Shown here piece after piece: positions 1-5,022 of a DNA stretch of 5,022 nt. The position numbers were made by a program, and so were the translations under genes. Source of the DNA: Bacteroidota bacterium (lineage in GTDB: Bacteria; Bacteroidota; Ignavibacteria; UBA10030); contig DMMN01000238.1 in NCBI GenBank assembly GCA_003453835.1, positions 1 through 5,022 of the forward strand, in the 5' to 3' direction. Position 1 is the stretch's first letter. Each line of letters opens with the position of its first letter. The notes beneath the pieces are model-generated. The model was not told the origin of the DNA, ran no database searches, and saw only the letters and a list, made by a program, of their open reading frames with translations.

Positions 1-70
1 TCCTTTTTTTGTTCAGATTTCTCAGTCGCGGAGTTCACCCCGCTCAAGGCGGGGCTCCTTCGAAATGACA
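1..70. repeat. Dispersed-type palindromic intergenic repeat at left edge
   Basis: The motif AGATTTCTC (15-23) and the motif CGAAATGACA (61-70) bracket a strong hairpin. The hairpin pairs GGAG (30-33) with CTCC (55-58) and CCCCGC (38-43) with GCGGGG (49-54) around the loop TCAAG, with an unpaired TTCA (34-37) on the left side. Short elements carrying 'AGATTTCTC...CGAAATGAC' at their ends are familiar to me from intergenic spacers of Bacteroidetes and related or candidate-phylum genomes; that is recollection, not a search result. No U-run follows the stem on either strand, so an intrinsic terminator is unlikely. The element may continue to the left of the window. Confidence 0.5.
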
Positions 71-119
71 AATATGGCTTATAAGACAGCCTCACCTCAG
101 ATTTTTCAACGAGTTTATT

Positions 120-145
120 CAGCCGTCCGTTTCAACGGATGGCTG
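120..145. repeat. 12-bp inverted repeat (REP-like hairpin)
   Basis: CAGCCGTCCGTT (120-131) pairs with AACGGATGGCTG (134-145), with one G-T pair at 125/140. Allowing for loop geometry, the loop is about six bases. Neither strand has a T-tract after the stem, so this is not a typical terminator. It lies just beyond the end of the transposase remnant at 206-292 on the minus strand, which fits a REP-type palindrome flanking a RAYT gene, but it has only been seen once here. Confidence 0.55.
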
Positions 146-180
146 CGAAGCGGTCAACTTGAGGACGTTAGTTGCACGAA

Positions 181-201
181 TTGAGATTCGCCGATTCTCA
201 A
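181..201. repeat. 21-bp near-perfect palindrome
   Basis: The half-site TTGAGATTCG (181-190) is mirrored by CGATTCTCAA (192-201) around a single central C. Nine of ten positions pair; the exception is T187/T195. The one-base centre suits a double-stranded protein-binding site or a chance palindrome better than an RNA hairpin. It overlaps the decayed 3' side of the transposase remnant. A separate 8-bp inverted pair, TAGTTGCA (169-176) and TGCAACTA (261-268), brackets it. No function can be assigned. Confidence 0.35.
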
Positions 202-205
202 AGAG

Positions 206-292
206 AAGGTGATGGAGTTCTGCGTCTGGAATGGGCGTCGATTGTTTGTGGGATAGACAATGCAACTAGACCTTGGCGAGCGATTGCGGCAT
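206..292 (-). pseudogene. N-terminal remnant of IS200-like REP-associated tyrosine transposase (RAYT)
   Basis: Reading from the ATG at 290-292, the codons give MPQSLAKV, then a TAG stop (266-268), then LHCLSHKQSTPIPDAELHHL. Members of the RAYT/IS200-like Y1 transposase family commonly begin MPQSLA followed by a hydrophobic residue, a 'VHxVFSTKNRxP' strand and an acidic helix. The remnant follows that order, with an in-frame stop where an aromatic or hydrophobic residue is usual and with the FSTKN segment shortened. The reading frame stays open further, but I see no family resemblance past about 206. The HUH motif and catalytic tyrosine regions are absent, so the gene is dead. Hairpins lie immediately upstream (316-415) and one downstream (120-145), as expected for a RAYT with its palindromes. 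The assignment rests on recalled family sequence. Confidence 0.6.
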
Positions 293-315
293 TTGATTCT
301 TCGATGTAACCCTTT

Positions 316-350
316 TGGCGAAGCCATCACTTCGTGACAGGGTAAGTGAT
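316..350. repeat. Nested short hairpins upstream of RAYT remnant
   Basis: TGGC-GAA-GCCA (316-326) is a 4-bp stem with a triloop. It is followed by TCAC-TTC-GTGA (327-337). A longer alternative pairs ATCACTT (326-332) with AAGTGAT (344-350). Individually the stems are weak. Their value is that they line up with the two stronger triloop hairpins at 370-388 and 399-415 just before the transposase start codon, in the style of composite REP-like leaders of RAYT genes. Confidence 0.4.
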
Positions 351-369
351 TGATGTTACCTGTTGCTAT

Positions 370-388
370 CCGAGGGCGTTGCCCTCGG
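370..388. repeat. Perfect 8-bp stem triloop hairpin (REP-like)
   Basis: CCGAGGGC (370-377) pairs perfectly with GCCCTCGG (381-388) around the three-base loop GTT. This is the strongest stem of the cluster in front of the RAYT remnant. GC-rich stems with three-base loops of this kind are typical of dispersed REP-type sequences mobilised by RAYT proteins. There is no U-run on either side, so a terminator role is unlikely. Confidence 0.6.
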
Positions 389-398
389 TTGATGTATC

Positions 399-415
399 CT
401 TTCCCTTCGGGGAAG
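399..415. repeat. 7-bp stem triloop hairpin at the junction with the kinase remnant
   Basis: CTTTCCC (399-405) pairs with GGGGAAG (409-415), including one G-T pair, around the loop TTC. It lies exactly where amino-acid similarity of the kinase remnant is lost, so it may be the outer end of the inserted repeat unit. The arm resembles the codons for the kinase 'K-L-L-P' stretch, which leaves the exact junction uncertain by about 10-20 bp. Confidence 0.5.
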
Positions 416-530
416 AGTTTTGCGCGGCGATGCGGTCGAGTTTGGTGTCATGGGCCATTTAGCCGATGCCCATGCCGTCCTCGCCGAGCTAGTCAGGAAT
501 TTTGTAGTGTGATATGGTTTGTCCGATCAT
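416..530 (-). pseudogene. Decayed second Ser/Thr kinase, N-lobe fragment only
   Basis: Reading from the ATG at 528-530 gives MIGQTISHYKIPD, a TAG stop (489-491), LGEDGMGIG, a TAA stop (459-461), and MAHDTKLDRIAA. This aligns without gaps with residues 1-36 of the intact kinase next to it (MIRQTISHYKVLE, LGEGGMGVV, AEDTRLKRTVA), with about 21 of 36 residues identical. Both stops fall where the intact copy has Lys14 or Tyr24, so each could arise by few substitutions. The glycine loop is present but altered (GEDGMG). Beyond codon 36 the frame shifts and a hairpin cluster replaces the rest of the kinase. The former start codon overlaps the intact kinase stop as ATGA, which points to an old tandem pair that was translationally coupled. 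No product is expected. Confidence 0.85.
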
Positions 531-2893
531 TTTCCTAACCCCGTTTTCTTCAGCAACTCAGCGAACCGCGGGTCCGAGTGCAAAGGATCATAGGCCGGAT
601 TCACTTTGAGGTATTGCATTCCCTCAGCGTGCTCCTGATAGGCCTTATCGAGCATAGCAAATGTCTGCTCAACCTGATCTAAACCGGCATGGATCACCGC
701 AAAGTTGACTGGCGAGACATATCGTTTCCTGGATTGCTGCCTCAACTGCTGCATGATCTCTATGGCTTTCTCTTGCCGGCCTAAACGTCCATAGGCATAG
801 CCGAGACCGGCCAAAGCCACAACGTTACCCCGGGAGATGGTAGTTGCCTTATGAAGCTCCGCGACGGCTTCGTTGGAGAGAGCTTTTTCCACATAGGCTA
901 ATCCAAGCCAATAATGTGCGCGATAAAAGGTCGAATCGAGCTGAAGCGTGTTCTTGAGCTGTTCAATCGCACCGTCGTAACGGCGTGCGAAGTAAAGAGA
1001 GGCCCCGACCGCGGTGTTTGCGATGAGTGAGAGAGGGTCGAGTTCCAACGCGCGCTTTGCCTGTGCGACTGACTCCTCGTGGCGTCCAACGATCCAGAGG
1101 TACTCCGCATACCACTGGTGAGCTGTGGCGTAACCGGGATTGAGCTCGAGACCGCGTAGGTACTCTCTCTCCGACTCGGCCAAGTTCCATTCAAAATCAC
1201 CAAGGATGCCGCCAAGCGAGATATGAGCTTCCGCGAGCATTTCATCGATCTCCAGTGCTTTCATCGCTGCTTGTTTAGCTCTCTGGAATGCTTCCTTCGA
1301 TGGGGTGTTCAAATAGCTGCCACCTCCGACGATATAACAATCGGCGATTCCGACATACGCCAGAGCGTAGGCCGGAGCTTTTTCAACCGCTTGTTGAAAA
1401 TAGGCCAGAGCCTTCTGTACATCTTCTTCCGTTCGCCTGTTCCAAAAGTATCGTCCTTTGAGATAGGCATCGTGCGCAGCCGGATCTATCCGCTGCGACG
1501 AAGTGAGCCTCTTCTCTTCCTCGGGAGTCACAGCGACTCTTATCTCGCCGGCAACAGCGCGGGCTACTTCACTTTGCATGATGAGGATGTTCTCGAGAGT
1601 ACGGTCGAATGCGTTTGCCCAGAGATGACCCTCAGGCGATGCCCGCAGTAATTGGATGTTGATGCGAACGGCATTGCCGACTTTCAGGACGGAACCCTCA
1701 ACCAATGCCTTCACGTCGAGCTCGATCGCGATATCTCCCAGCGTCTTCCTCGAGTTCTTATATTGCATCGCCGACGTTCGTGAGATAACGCGCAAGGCTT
1801 TAATCTTGGAAAGCTCCGTGATGAGTGCCTCGGTCATCCCATCGCAGAAATACTCCTGGTTGGGATCGCCGGAGAGATTCTGGAACGGCAGCACTGCGAT
1901 GGAGTCGAGCGGCTCTTCGACCGAGAAGTTTCCTCTGACGACCAAAAACCAGACTCCGGCCGACATCAGAGTGAGTATGACTAACGTGATCGGAAGCAGC
2001 GTCCACCATCGGATTTTTCTTCGAGCTCTCTCAGACCTGATAGAAACGGCGGTGCCCCTCTCTTCTGTGTCTTTTCGGACTCTCCGCAGGTCTACAAGGA
2101 ACTCGTCCACATGCTGATATCTGTCCTTTCGATCCTTCTGCAGAGCTTTCATGACGATTCTTTCTAACTCCATCGGTACTCCGCTGCGCAGCGCCGTGAG
2201 CGCTTGCGGCGCCTCGTTGAGAATCGAATACACCACCGCTTCCTCGTATTCACTCCTGAACGGCAACTGTCCTGTCACCATCTCGTAGAGCATCACTCCC
2301 AGCGACCAGATATCAGTGCGATGGTCCACTGTTTCTCCCCGCGCTTGTTCCGGCGACATGTAGGCGATAGTCCCAAGCGTTTTGCCCGTCTTGGTGATCA
2401 ACGTTCGGCCTGCTAACTTTGCCAAACCGAAATCGAATATCTTTGCTACGCCATCGGTTGTAATGATGATATTCCCCGGCTTGATGTCCCGATGAACAAT
2501 TCCCCTCTCGTGCGCCTTCGACAATCCGCTCGCGACCTGTGCAGCAATTTCGTCCGCCTCTTCTAACTTCATTGGCCCCCGAGCGATCTTCTCTTTCAAC
2601 GGCTCACCCTCATAGCAATCCATGACGATGAAGAGTCTGACTGCCCCTTCAGGGCTATCCGTTTCATCAATGTCGTGGATGGTGCAGATGTTATTGTGCT
2701 GGAGAGCAGAGGCTGCCTGAGCTTCGTGGATGAAGCGTTGCTTCGCCTCTGGATCGTTAGTCAGTTCAGGTGGAAGGAATTTAAGTGCAACGGTGCGTTT
2801 GAGACGGGTGTCTTCGGCGCGGTAAACCACTCCCATGCCTCCTTCACCGAGTTTTTCCAGAACCTTGTAGTGAGATATTGTTTGGCGGATCAT
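527..2893 (-). CDS. Transmembrane Ser/Thr protein kinase with TolB/FlgO-like domain and TPRs
   Basis: This 788-residue protein is a bacterial Hanks-type (PknB-like) receptor kinase that phosphorylates Ser/Thr on protein substrates. The kinase domain spans about 9-270: glycine loop GEGGMG (16-21), VALK with Lys38, Glu57, catalytic HRDIKPGN with Asp136 (134-141), DFG (154-156), and the SPE end of the activation segment (180-182). All key residues are present, and the Arg before Asp136 makes it an RD kinase, usually controlled by activation-loop phosphorylation. A basic linker leads to one membrane helix (about 296-319). The outer part has a domain starting IAVLPFQNLSGDP (about 331-452), of the type found in TolB-N/FlgO-like and cyclase-TPR proteins, then about six or seven TPRs (about 477-720) and an ending (YDPLHSDPRFAELLKKTGL) common in this class. 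The start at 2893 is chosen because family members begin 'SHYKVLEKLGEGG' a few residues after Met. The open frame extends to a GTG at 3070, but that part overlaps a transposase remnant. No close Shine-Dalgarno is seen; GGAGGG lies 22 nt upstream. The substrate is unknown. Confidence 0.93.
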   Translation of the reverse strand: MIRQTISHYKVLEKLGEGGMGVVYRAEDTRLKRTVALKFLPPELTNDPEAKQRFIHEAQAASALQHNNICTIHDIDETDSPEGAVRLFIVMDCYEGEPLKEKIARGPMKLEEADEIAAQVASGLSKAHERGIVHRDIKPGNIIITTDGVAKIFDFGLAKLAGRTLITKTGKTLGTIAYMSPEQARGETVDHRTDIWSLGVMLYEMVTGQLPFRSEYEEAVVYSILNEAPQALTALRSGVPMELERIVMKALQKDRKDRYQHVDEFLVDLRRVRKDTEERGTAVSIRSERARRKIRWWTLLPITLVILTLMSAGVWFLVVRGNFSVEEPLDSIAVLPFQNLSGDPNQEYFCDGMTEALITELSKIKALRVISRTSAMQYKNSRKTLGDIAIELDVKALVEGSVLKVGNAVRINIQLLRASPEGHLWANAFDRTLENILIMQSEVARAVAGEIRVAVTPEEEKRLTSSQRIDPAAHDAYLKGRYFWNRRTEEDVQKALAYFQQAVEKAPAYALAYVGIADCYIVGGGSYLNTPSKEAFQRAKQAAMKALEIDEMLAEAHISLGGILGDFEWNLAESEREYLRGLELNPGYATAHQWYAEYLWIVGRHEESVAQAKRALELDPLSLIANTAVGASLYFARRYDGAIEQLKNTLQLDSTFYRAHYWLGLAYVEKALSNEAVAELHKATTISRGNVVALAGLGYAYGRLGRQEKAIEIMQQLRQQSRKRYVSPVNFAVIHAGLDQVEQTFAMLDKAYQEHAEGMQYLKVNPAYDPLHSDPRFAELLKKTGLGK

Positions 2894-3010
2894 TGTGCTT
2901 ATTTCACTTCGGTTTCCCTCCAGGTGAATCGGGAGATCGACCCCCATGGGTTCGAATGTTGGAGATCGGGGCAGCGCGCCTGGACCAAAACAACCGGAGA
3001 GGAAACTCGA

Positions 3011-3023
3011 ACCCTGAAAGGGT
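3011..3023. repeat. Small hairpin just downstream of RAYT remnant
   Basis: ACCCT (3011-3015) pairs with AGGGT (3019-3023) around the loop GAA, 12 nt past the transposase stop on the minus strand and in the kinase leader. It is a 5-bp triloop stem like the hairpins at the left end of the window. It may be a leftover RAYT palindrome, or chance. Confidence 0.35.
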
Positions 3024-3035
3024 GCGATACGCGTG

Positions 3036-3242
3036 TCAATCCCAAACAAACCGCTCATCGCATTCGACACCGAACTCTTTCAAGAAAACGCGATGCTCAT
3101 CCTGGGAAGCCACTTCCGATGATGATCCTCTTGCGCACAATGAATCCCCTTACATGCTCAACGTGTGATTGCCGATGCGTAAACGGATCTGTGTGCGAGT
3201 ATAGACTCCCACATCATCTGGTAATCGGTGGAATGTTCGGGA
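3036..3242 (-). pseudogene. C-terminal remnant of IS200-like REP-associated tyrosine transposase (RAYT)
   Basis: Three frames must be joined. The last segment (3104-3036) reads QDEHRVFLKEF then GVECDERFVWD and a TGA stop; the family typically ends '(F)QEEYRxFLKxxGxxxDERYVWD'. Before it, in another frame, comes QEDHHRKW (3133-3110), matching the family 'QEEHHRK'. Before that is QSHVEHVRGFIV (3171-3136), matching 'SQVExVxxYIxxQ'. One base is missing at each of the two junctions. Further upstream (about 3242-3172) the weaker pieces SRTFHRLPD and WES...SVYAS recall 'TFPxLRDFxWQxGYGAFSVS'. With two frameshifts and no visible N-terminal half, it is dead. This copy is distinct from the N-terminal piece at 206-292, because the order of the two pieces on the minus strand is the reverse of one interrupted gene. 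Family matching is from memory. Confidence 0.72.
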
Positions 3243-3566
3243 TCGGAGGCAGCCTGGGATCTTCCGGATTGTGTTCCGTTGCCTCAGAATCGCGACAAGA
3301 CAGGAAAGGAGAGAACGTTGGAGAGGCCTGGCGGTCGCGTCCGGCAACCTCGGCTCGGTATCGACCGCCTCCTCCCTCGACAAATGATTCGGCGAAAATC
3401 ATTACCTATGTTGTTCCGCAGCCGGACTCAGGAGTTGGCGAGTGAGGGAGTCCTGCTCCTCAACAGAATGAGACCACGGATGGAATTGAAGCAGAGAAGC
3501 CGGCAGGGCCGGCACCAGAGGACGGCCGGAGAATTGAAAGAGAAGCGAACATCCGCTCCTCCCACG
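3243..3566. other. Spacer without a recognisable gene, downstream of the caspase gene
   Basis: No gene can be supported here. A full-length RAYT would reach to about 3490, so this stretch may hold the lost N-terminal half of that gene; a weak trace is LVAILRQRNTIRKI (about 3304-3263, minus strand), where the family has a 'LVxxLKxxSSKWI' segment, but it is not convincing. The inverted repeat GCCGGC-AGG-GCCGGC (3499-3513) lies 54-68 nt past the caspase stop and could fold, but no T-tract follows. GGACTC (3424-3429) and GAGTCC (3448-3453) form another 6-bp pair with an 18-base loop. A 62-codon frame at 3214-3402 (minus) resembles nothing I know. Confidence 0.5.
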
Positions 3567-4721
3567 TCACCGTCGGACAAAAATGAAATCGCCACCTTCG
3601 TCCCCTGTCTCTCGGATTTCGCCAAATTGAGGTATTTGCTTGATCGGACTGTTATTGATGACCGCCTGGCGGAAGCTGGCAAAAAGATTTTCTGCGGTAA
3701 GCATTGGCTCGGCGTTTTCCTTCAGCCGTTTGATGAGGTACTCGACGAACACACTCTTGTCCGGAACCTGCTCTTTCATCGTCCCGCTCGTCATTGCCTT
3801 GCGGCTCGGGAGTTTGTACAGCTCGCGAATGGCCGTCGGAGGATTGACGAAAGCATCTCTCGTCCGAAAGATTCCTCCGCTGAAACAAGCATCCGAGACA
3901 AGCAGCGTATGTTTTGTGGACACGCCGCCGATGTAGTCGCGAATGGTGCCGTTCGAAATCCACTCCGTCCGGGAGGATTGACTCGCGTTAACGGGGAGCC
4001 AGAATCCCTGCTTCAAACGCTCGTCCCAGTATCCATGCCCCGCATAGAAAATGAGCAGGTTATCATCTCCCGTGAGCCTTCTCGCGAGTTGGTCAAACGT
4101 AAGGATGATCTCCGTTCTGGAAGGATTCTTCAGGAAGATGACGTTCGGGGCGTTGAAGCGATACATCGATGTCAGCGTGGTGACAAGCTGCTCCGCATCT
4201 TGAATCGGATATTCCAGATCATTGATGCTTTGATCCTGATAGTCTTGAATCGCCACCACCAACGCATAGTAATTGCCGCTGAACAACGCTTCTTCCCGCA
4301 CGATCGTCAGCGTCAAAACATTCTCGTTGCCGGCATGGTCGAGCGCTTTGACATCGATGAGATTCGCCCCGGTCTCCAGATTCACTGCACGCGAGAATTC
4401 CGAGCGCGGGCCTGTGCTCCTGAGAGTTGCCTCCTGTCCATCGATGAGCACAAGCTTCACGCCTCCTGGATCGGTGGCAACACCGCGGATCATGACCGAG
4501 GAGGATGTCGTCTGCACATCTGCTTTCGATCCTACGATCTTGAGGCCCCGAGTCGTTGCTTGAGCCGGTTCGGTCAACTCAATCTCGGGGGGGAGGTTGT
4601 CTTTGATGGTTTCGGGGGGAGGCCCAAACGAGCCCTGATTGGTTCTGCCAGTGATCTGCCGACCAGCCAACTGCTGACCGATGAGCATTAGGCACATTGC
4701 GGCAAAACGAAGAGTCTTCAT
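3567..4721 (-). CDS. Secreted caspase-like protease (peptidase C14 family) with Ig-like domain
   Basis: This protein has 384 residues. Residues 1-20 (MKTLRFAAMCLMLIGQQLAG) form a signal peptide: a positive start, a hydrophobic core and a likely cut after Ala19 or Gly20. Cys10 is too early for a normal lipobox. An Ig-like beta domain follows (about 45-142; PPEIELTEP start, 'D..GN' turn near 128-133). The caspase/metacaspase-type domain runs from about 149 (NYYALVVAIQDYQD) to the end. The dyad is visible: His229 in FYAGHG and Cys279 in SDACFSG, both in the usual context, so the enzyme should be an active cysteine endopeptidase acting outside the cytoplasm. Bacterial relatives usually cut after basic residues, but specificity cannot be read here. 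RKAMTSGT (307-314) and GDEGGDFIF (373-381) match the style of FCB-group relatives. The start is fixed by AGGAGG five bases upstream. It lies 86 bp after a sorting-domain protein, so co-transcription with it is possible. Confidence 0.93.
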   Translation of the reverse strand: MKTLRFAAMCLMLIGQQLAGRQITGRTNQGSFGPPPETIKDNLPPEIELTEPAQATTRGLKIVGSKADVQTTSSSVMIRGVATDPGGVKLVLIDGQEATLRSTGPRSEFSRAVNLETGANLIDVKALDHAGNENVLTLTIVREEALFSGNYYALVVAIQDYQDQSINDLEYPIQDAEQLVTTLTSMYRFNAPNVIFLKNPSRTEIILTFDQLARRLTGDDNLLIFYAGHGYWDERLKQGFWLPVNASQSSRTEWISNGTIRDYIGGVSTKHTLLVSDACFSGGIFRTRDAFVNPPTAIRELYKLPSRKAMTSGTMKEQVPDKSVFVEYLIKRLKENAEPMLTAENLFASFRQAVINNSPIKQIPQFGEIRETGDEGGDFIFVRR

Positions 4722-4726
4722 AGCAA

Positions 4727-4732
4727 CCTCCT
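4727..4732 (-). promoter_or_regulatory. Shine-Dalgarno of the caspase-like gene
   Basis: AGGAGG on the minus strand, with five bases (TTGCT) to the ATG at 4719-4721, is a full consensus site. It supports the chosen start and suggests efficient translation, in contrast to the kinase, which has no close site. Confidence 0.8.
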
Positions 4733-4807
4733 GGGAAGTCGCTCATTTATTGAGAAGTCTGCCCTTCGAGACTTTGCAAGCGTCGTCCTTCAAGAATCCC
4801 CGCGTCG

Positions 4808-5022
4808 CTACTTCAACAACAACATCTTGGAAGACTGGACGAGCCCGTCCGCCTCGAGGCGGCAGAAGTAGACGCCCGACGTCAAGCCGGCGCCGTTTCG
4901 ATCCCTTGCCTCCCACTGTATCTCGTAGTAACCTGCCTGTTGGATTCCGTTCAAGAGCGTCGTAACCTCTTCTCCAACGGAATTGAAGATCCTCAAAACG
5001 ACGTTCGCCTCTTTCGAAAGCT
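4808..5022 (-). CDS. C-terminal end of a secreted protein with FlgD-Ig/T9SS-type sorting domain (partial)
   Basis: The frame is open to the right edge: about 70 codons are visible, starting LSKEANVVLRIFNSVGEEV, then LNGIQQAGYYEIQWEARD, and ending TSGVYFCRLEADGLV...KMLLLK before TAG. This follows the pattern of the C-terminal FlgD-Ig-like/type A sorting domain: 'LxIFNxxGxEV', 'G.Y.I.WdgrD..G..v.sGvYfyrL', and a basic 'K..L.K' tail. In Bacteroidetes and relatives such ends send proteins through the type IX secretion system to the outside or cell surface, where the tail is removed. The catalytic or binding part of the protein lies beyond the window, so its function is unknown. The TTG at 4994-4996 is an internal Leu codon, not a start, because homologous residues continue upstream. 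It lies upstream of and on the same strand as the caspase-like gene. Confidence 0.88.
   Translation of the reverse strand, partial: LSKEANVVLRIFNSVGEEVTTLLNGIQQAGYYEIQWEARDRNGAGLTSGVYFCRLEADGLVQSSKMLLLK

Noticed and set aside
1..535. CRISPR array or tRNA in the hairpin-rich left end
   Set aside because: The palindromes differ in sequence and spacing, with no repeated unit, and no cloverleaf with acceptor and anticodon stems could be built.
350..538. A 62-codon plus-strand frame
   Set aside because: It is antisense to the kinase remnant and the hairpins, and its translation is rich in Arg, Pro and Cys as is common in shadows.
3034..3039. A perfect TTGACA on the minus strand upstream of the kinase
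   Set aside because: No acceptable -10 box lies 16-18 bases downstream, and the hexamer includes the transposase stop codon.
3198..3203. A TATACT box on the minus strand as a kinase promoter
   Set aside because: The best partner upstream (TTACCA) has a short 15-base spacer, and the box lies within transposase remnant sequence about 300 nt from the kinase start.
3214..3402. A 62-codon minus-strand frame ending in a Pro-rich tail
   Set aside because: It resembles no known family, has no good ribosome site, and overlaps the decayed transposase region.
2675..3445. A 256-codon open frame on the plus strand
   Set aside because: It runs antisense to the kinase start and through the transposase remnant, and its translation has no recognisable domain.
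3460..3552. A 30-codon minus-strand frame preceded by GGGAGGAG, just after the caspase gene
   Set aside because: The spacing to the ATG is only about three bases, the peptide is not recognisable, and it overlaps the GC-rich hairpin. Chance is the simpler explanation.
3228..4691. A 487-codon open frame on the plus strand
   Set aside because: It lies opposite the caspase-like gene, whose signal peptide, Ig-like domain, dyad and Shine-Dalgarno site are all clear. The plus-strand product has no recognisable domain and looks like an antisense shadow.
4755..4774. A 6-bp hairpin (AAGTCT/AGACTT) between the sorting-domain gene and the caspase gene as a terminator
   Set aside because: The stem is weak and AT-containing, with an 8-base loop and no T-tract after it on the minus strand.

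Overview
The window looks like chromosomal DNA from an uncultured or little-studied member of the Fibrobacteres-Chlorobi-Bacteroidetes (FCB) neighbourhood, such as the Ignavibacteria, KSB1 or Zixibacteria type. This placement is an inference. It rests on three things: a C-terminal sorting-type domain (FlgD-Ig-like, T9SS type A style) ending in KMLLLK, a secreted caspase-like protease in the style of that group, and a serine/threonine kinase fused to TPRs. Nothing in the sequence fixes the species. All recognisable genes and gene remnants lie on the minus strand, so they read from right to left.

In transcription order the layout is as follows. (1) 4808-5022 is the 3' end of a secreted or cell-surface protein cut by the right edge. 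(2) After 86 bp comes an intact secreted caspase-like (peptidase C14) protein at 3567-4721, with an N-terminal signal peptide, an Ig-like domain and an intact His/Cys dyad; a strong Shine-Dalgarno sequence precedes it. (3) 2894-3566 has no intact gene. Its left part holds the frameshifted C-terminal half of an IS200-like, REP-associated tyrosine transposase (RAYT). (4) A transmembrane receptor-type Ser/Thr kinase with a TolB/FlgO-like domain and TPRs occupies 527-2893. The longer reading frame starting at 3070 is probably spurious, because its first codons overlap the transposase remnant. (5) Overlapping the kinase stop by four bases is the start of a second, dead kinase gene (about 416-530). 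It matches the N-terminus of the intact kinase without gaps over 36 codons but has two in-frame stops. (6) That homology ends where a cluster of short triloop hairpins begins (316-415). These lie in front of a second RAYT remnant, this time the N-terminal end (about 206-292). (7) The left edge holds two more hairpins, one inside a short dispersed-type repeat.

The working genes may form a surface and envelope signalling neighbourhood: a secreted protease, a probably exported surface protein, and a kinase that could pass periplasmic or protein-protein information to the cytoplasm. No sequence evidence proves that they act together, and the 673 bp gap between protease and kinase argues against simple co-transcription. 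The most unusual content is the layered decay at both ends of the kinase gene: a tandem kinase duplicate, RAYT fragments on both sides, and REP-like hairpins.
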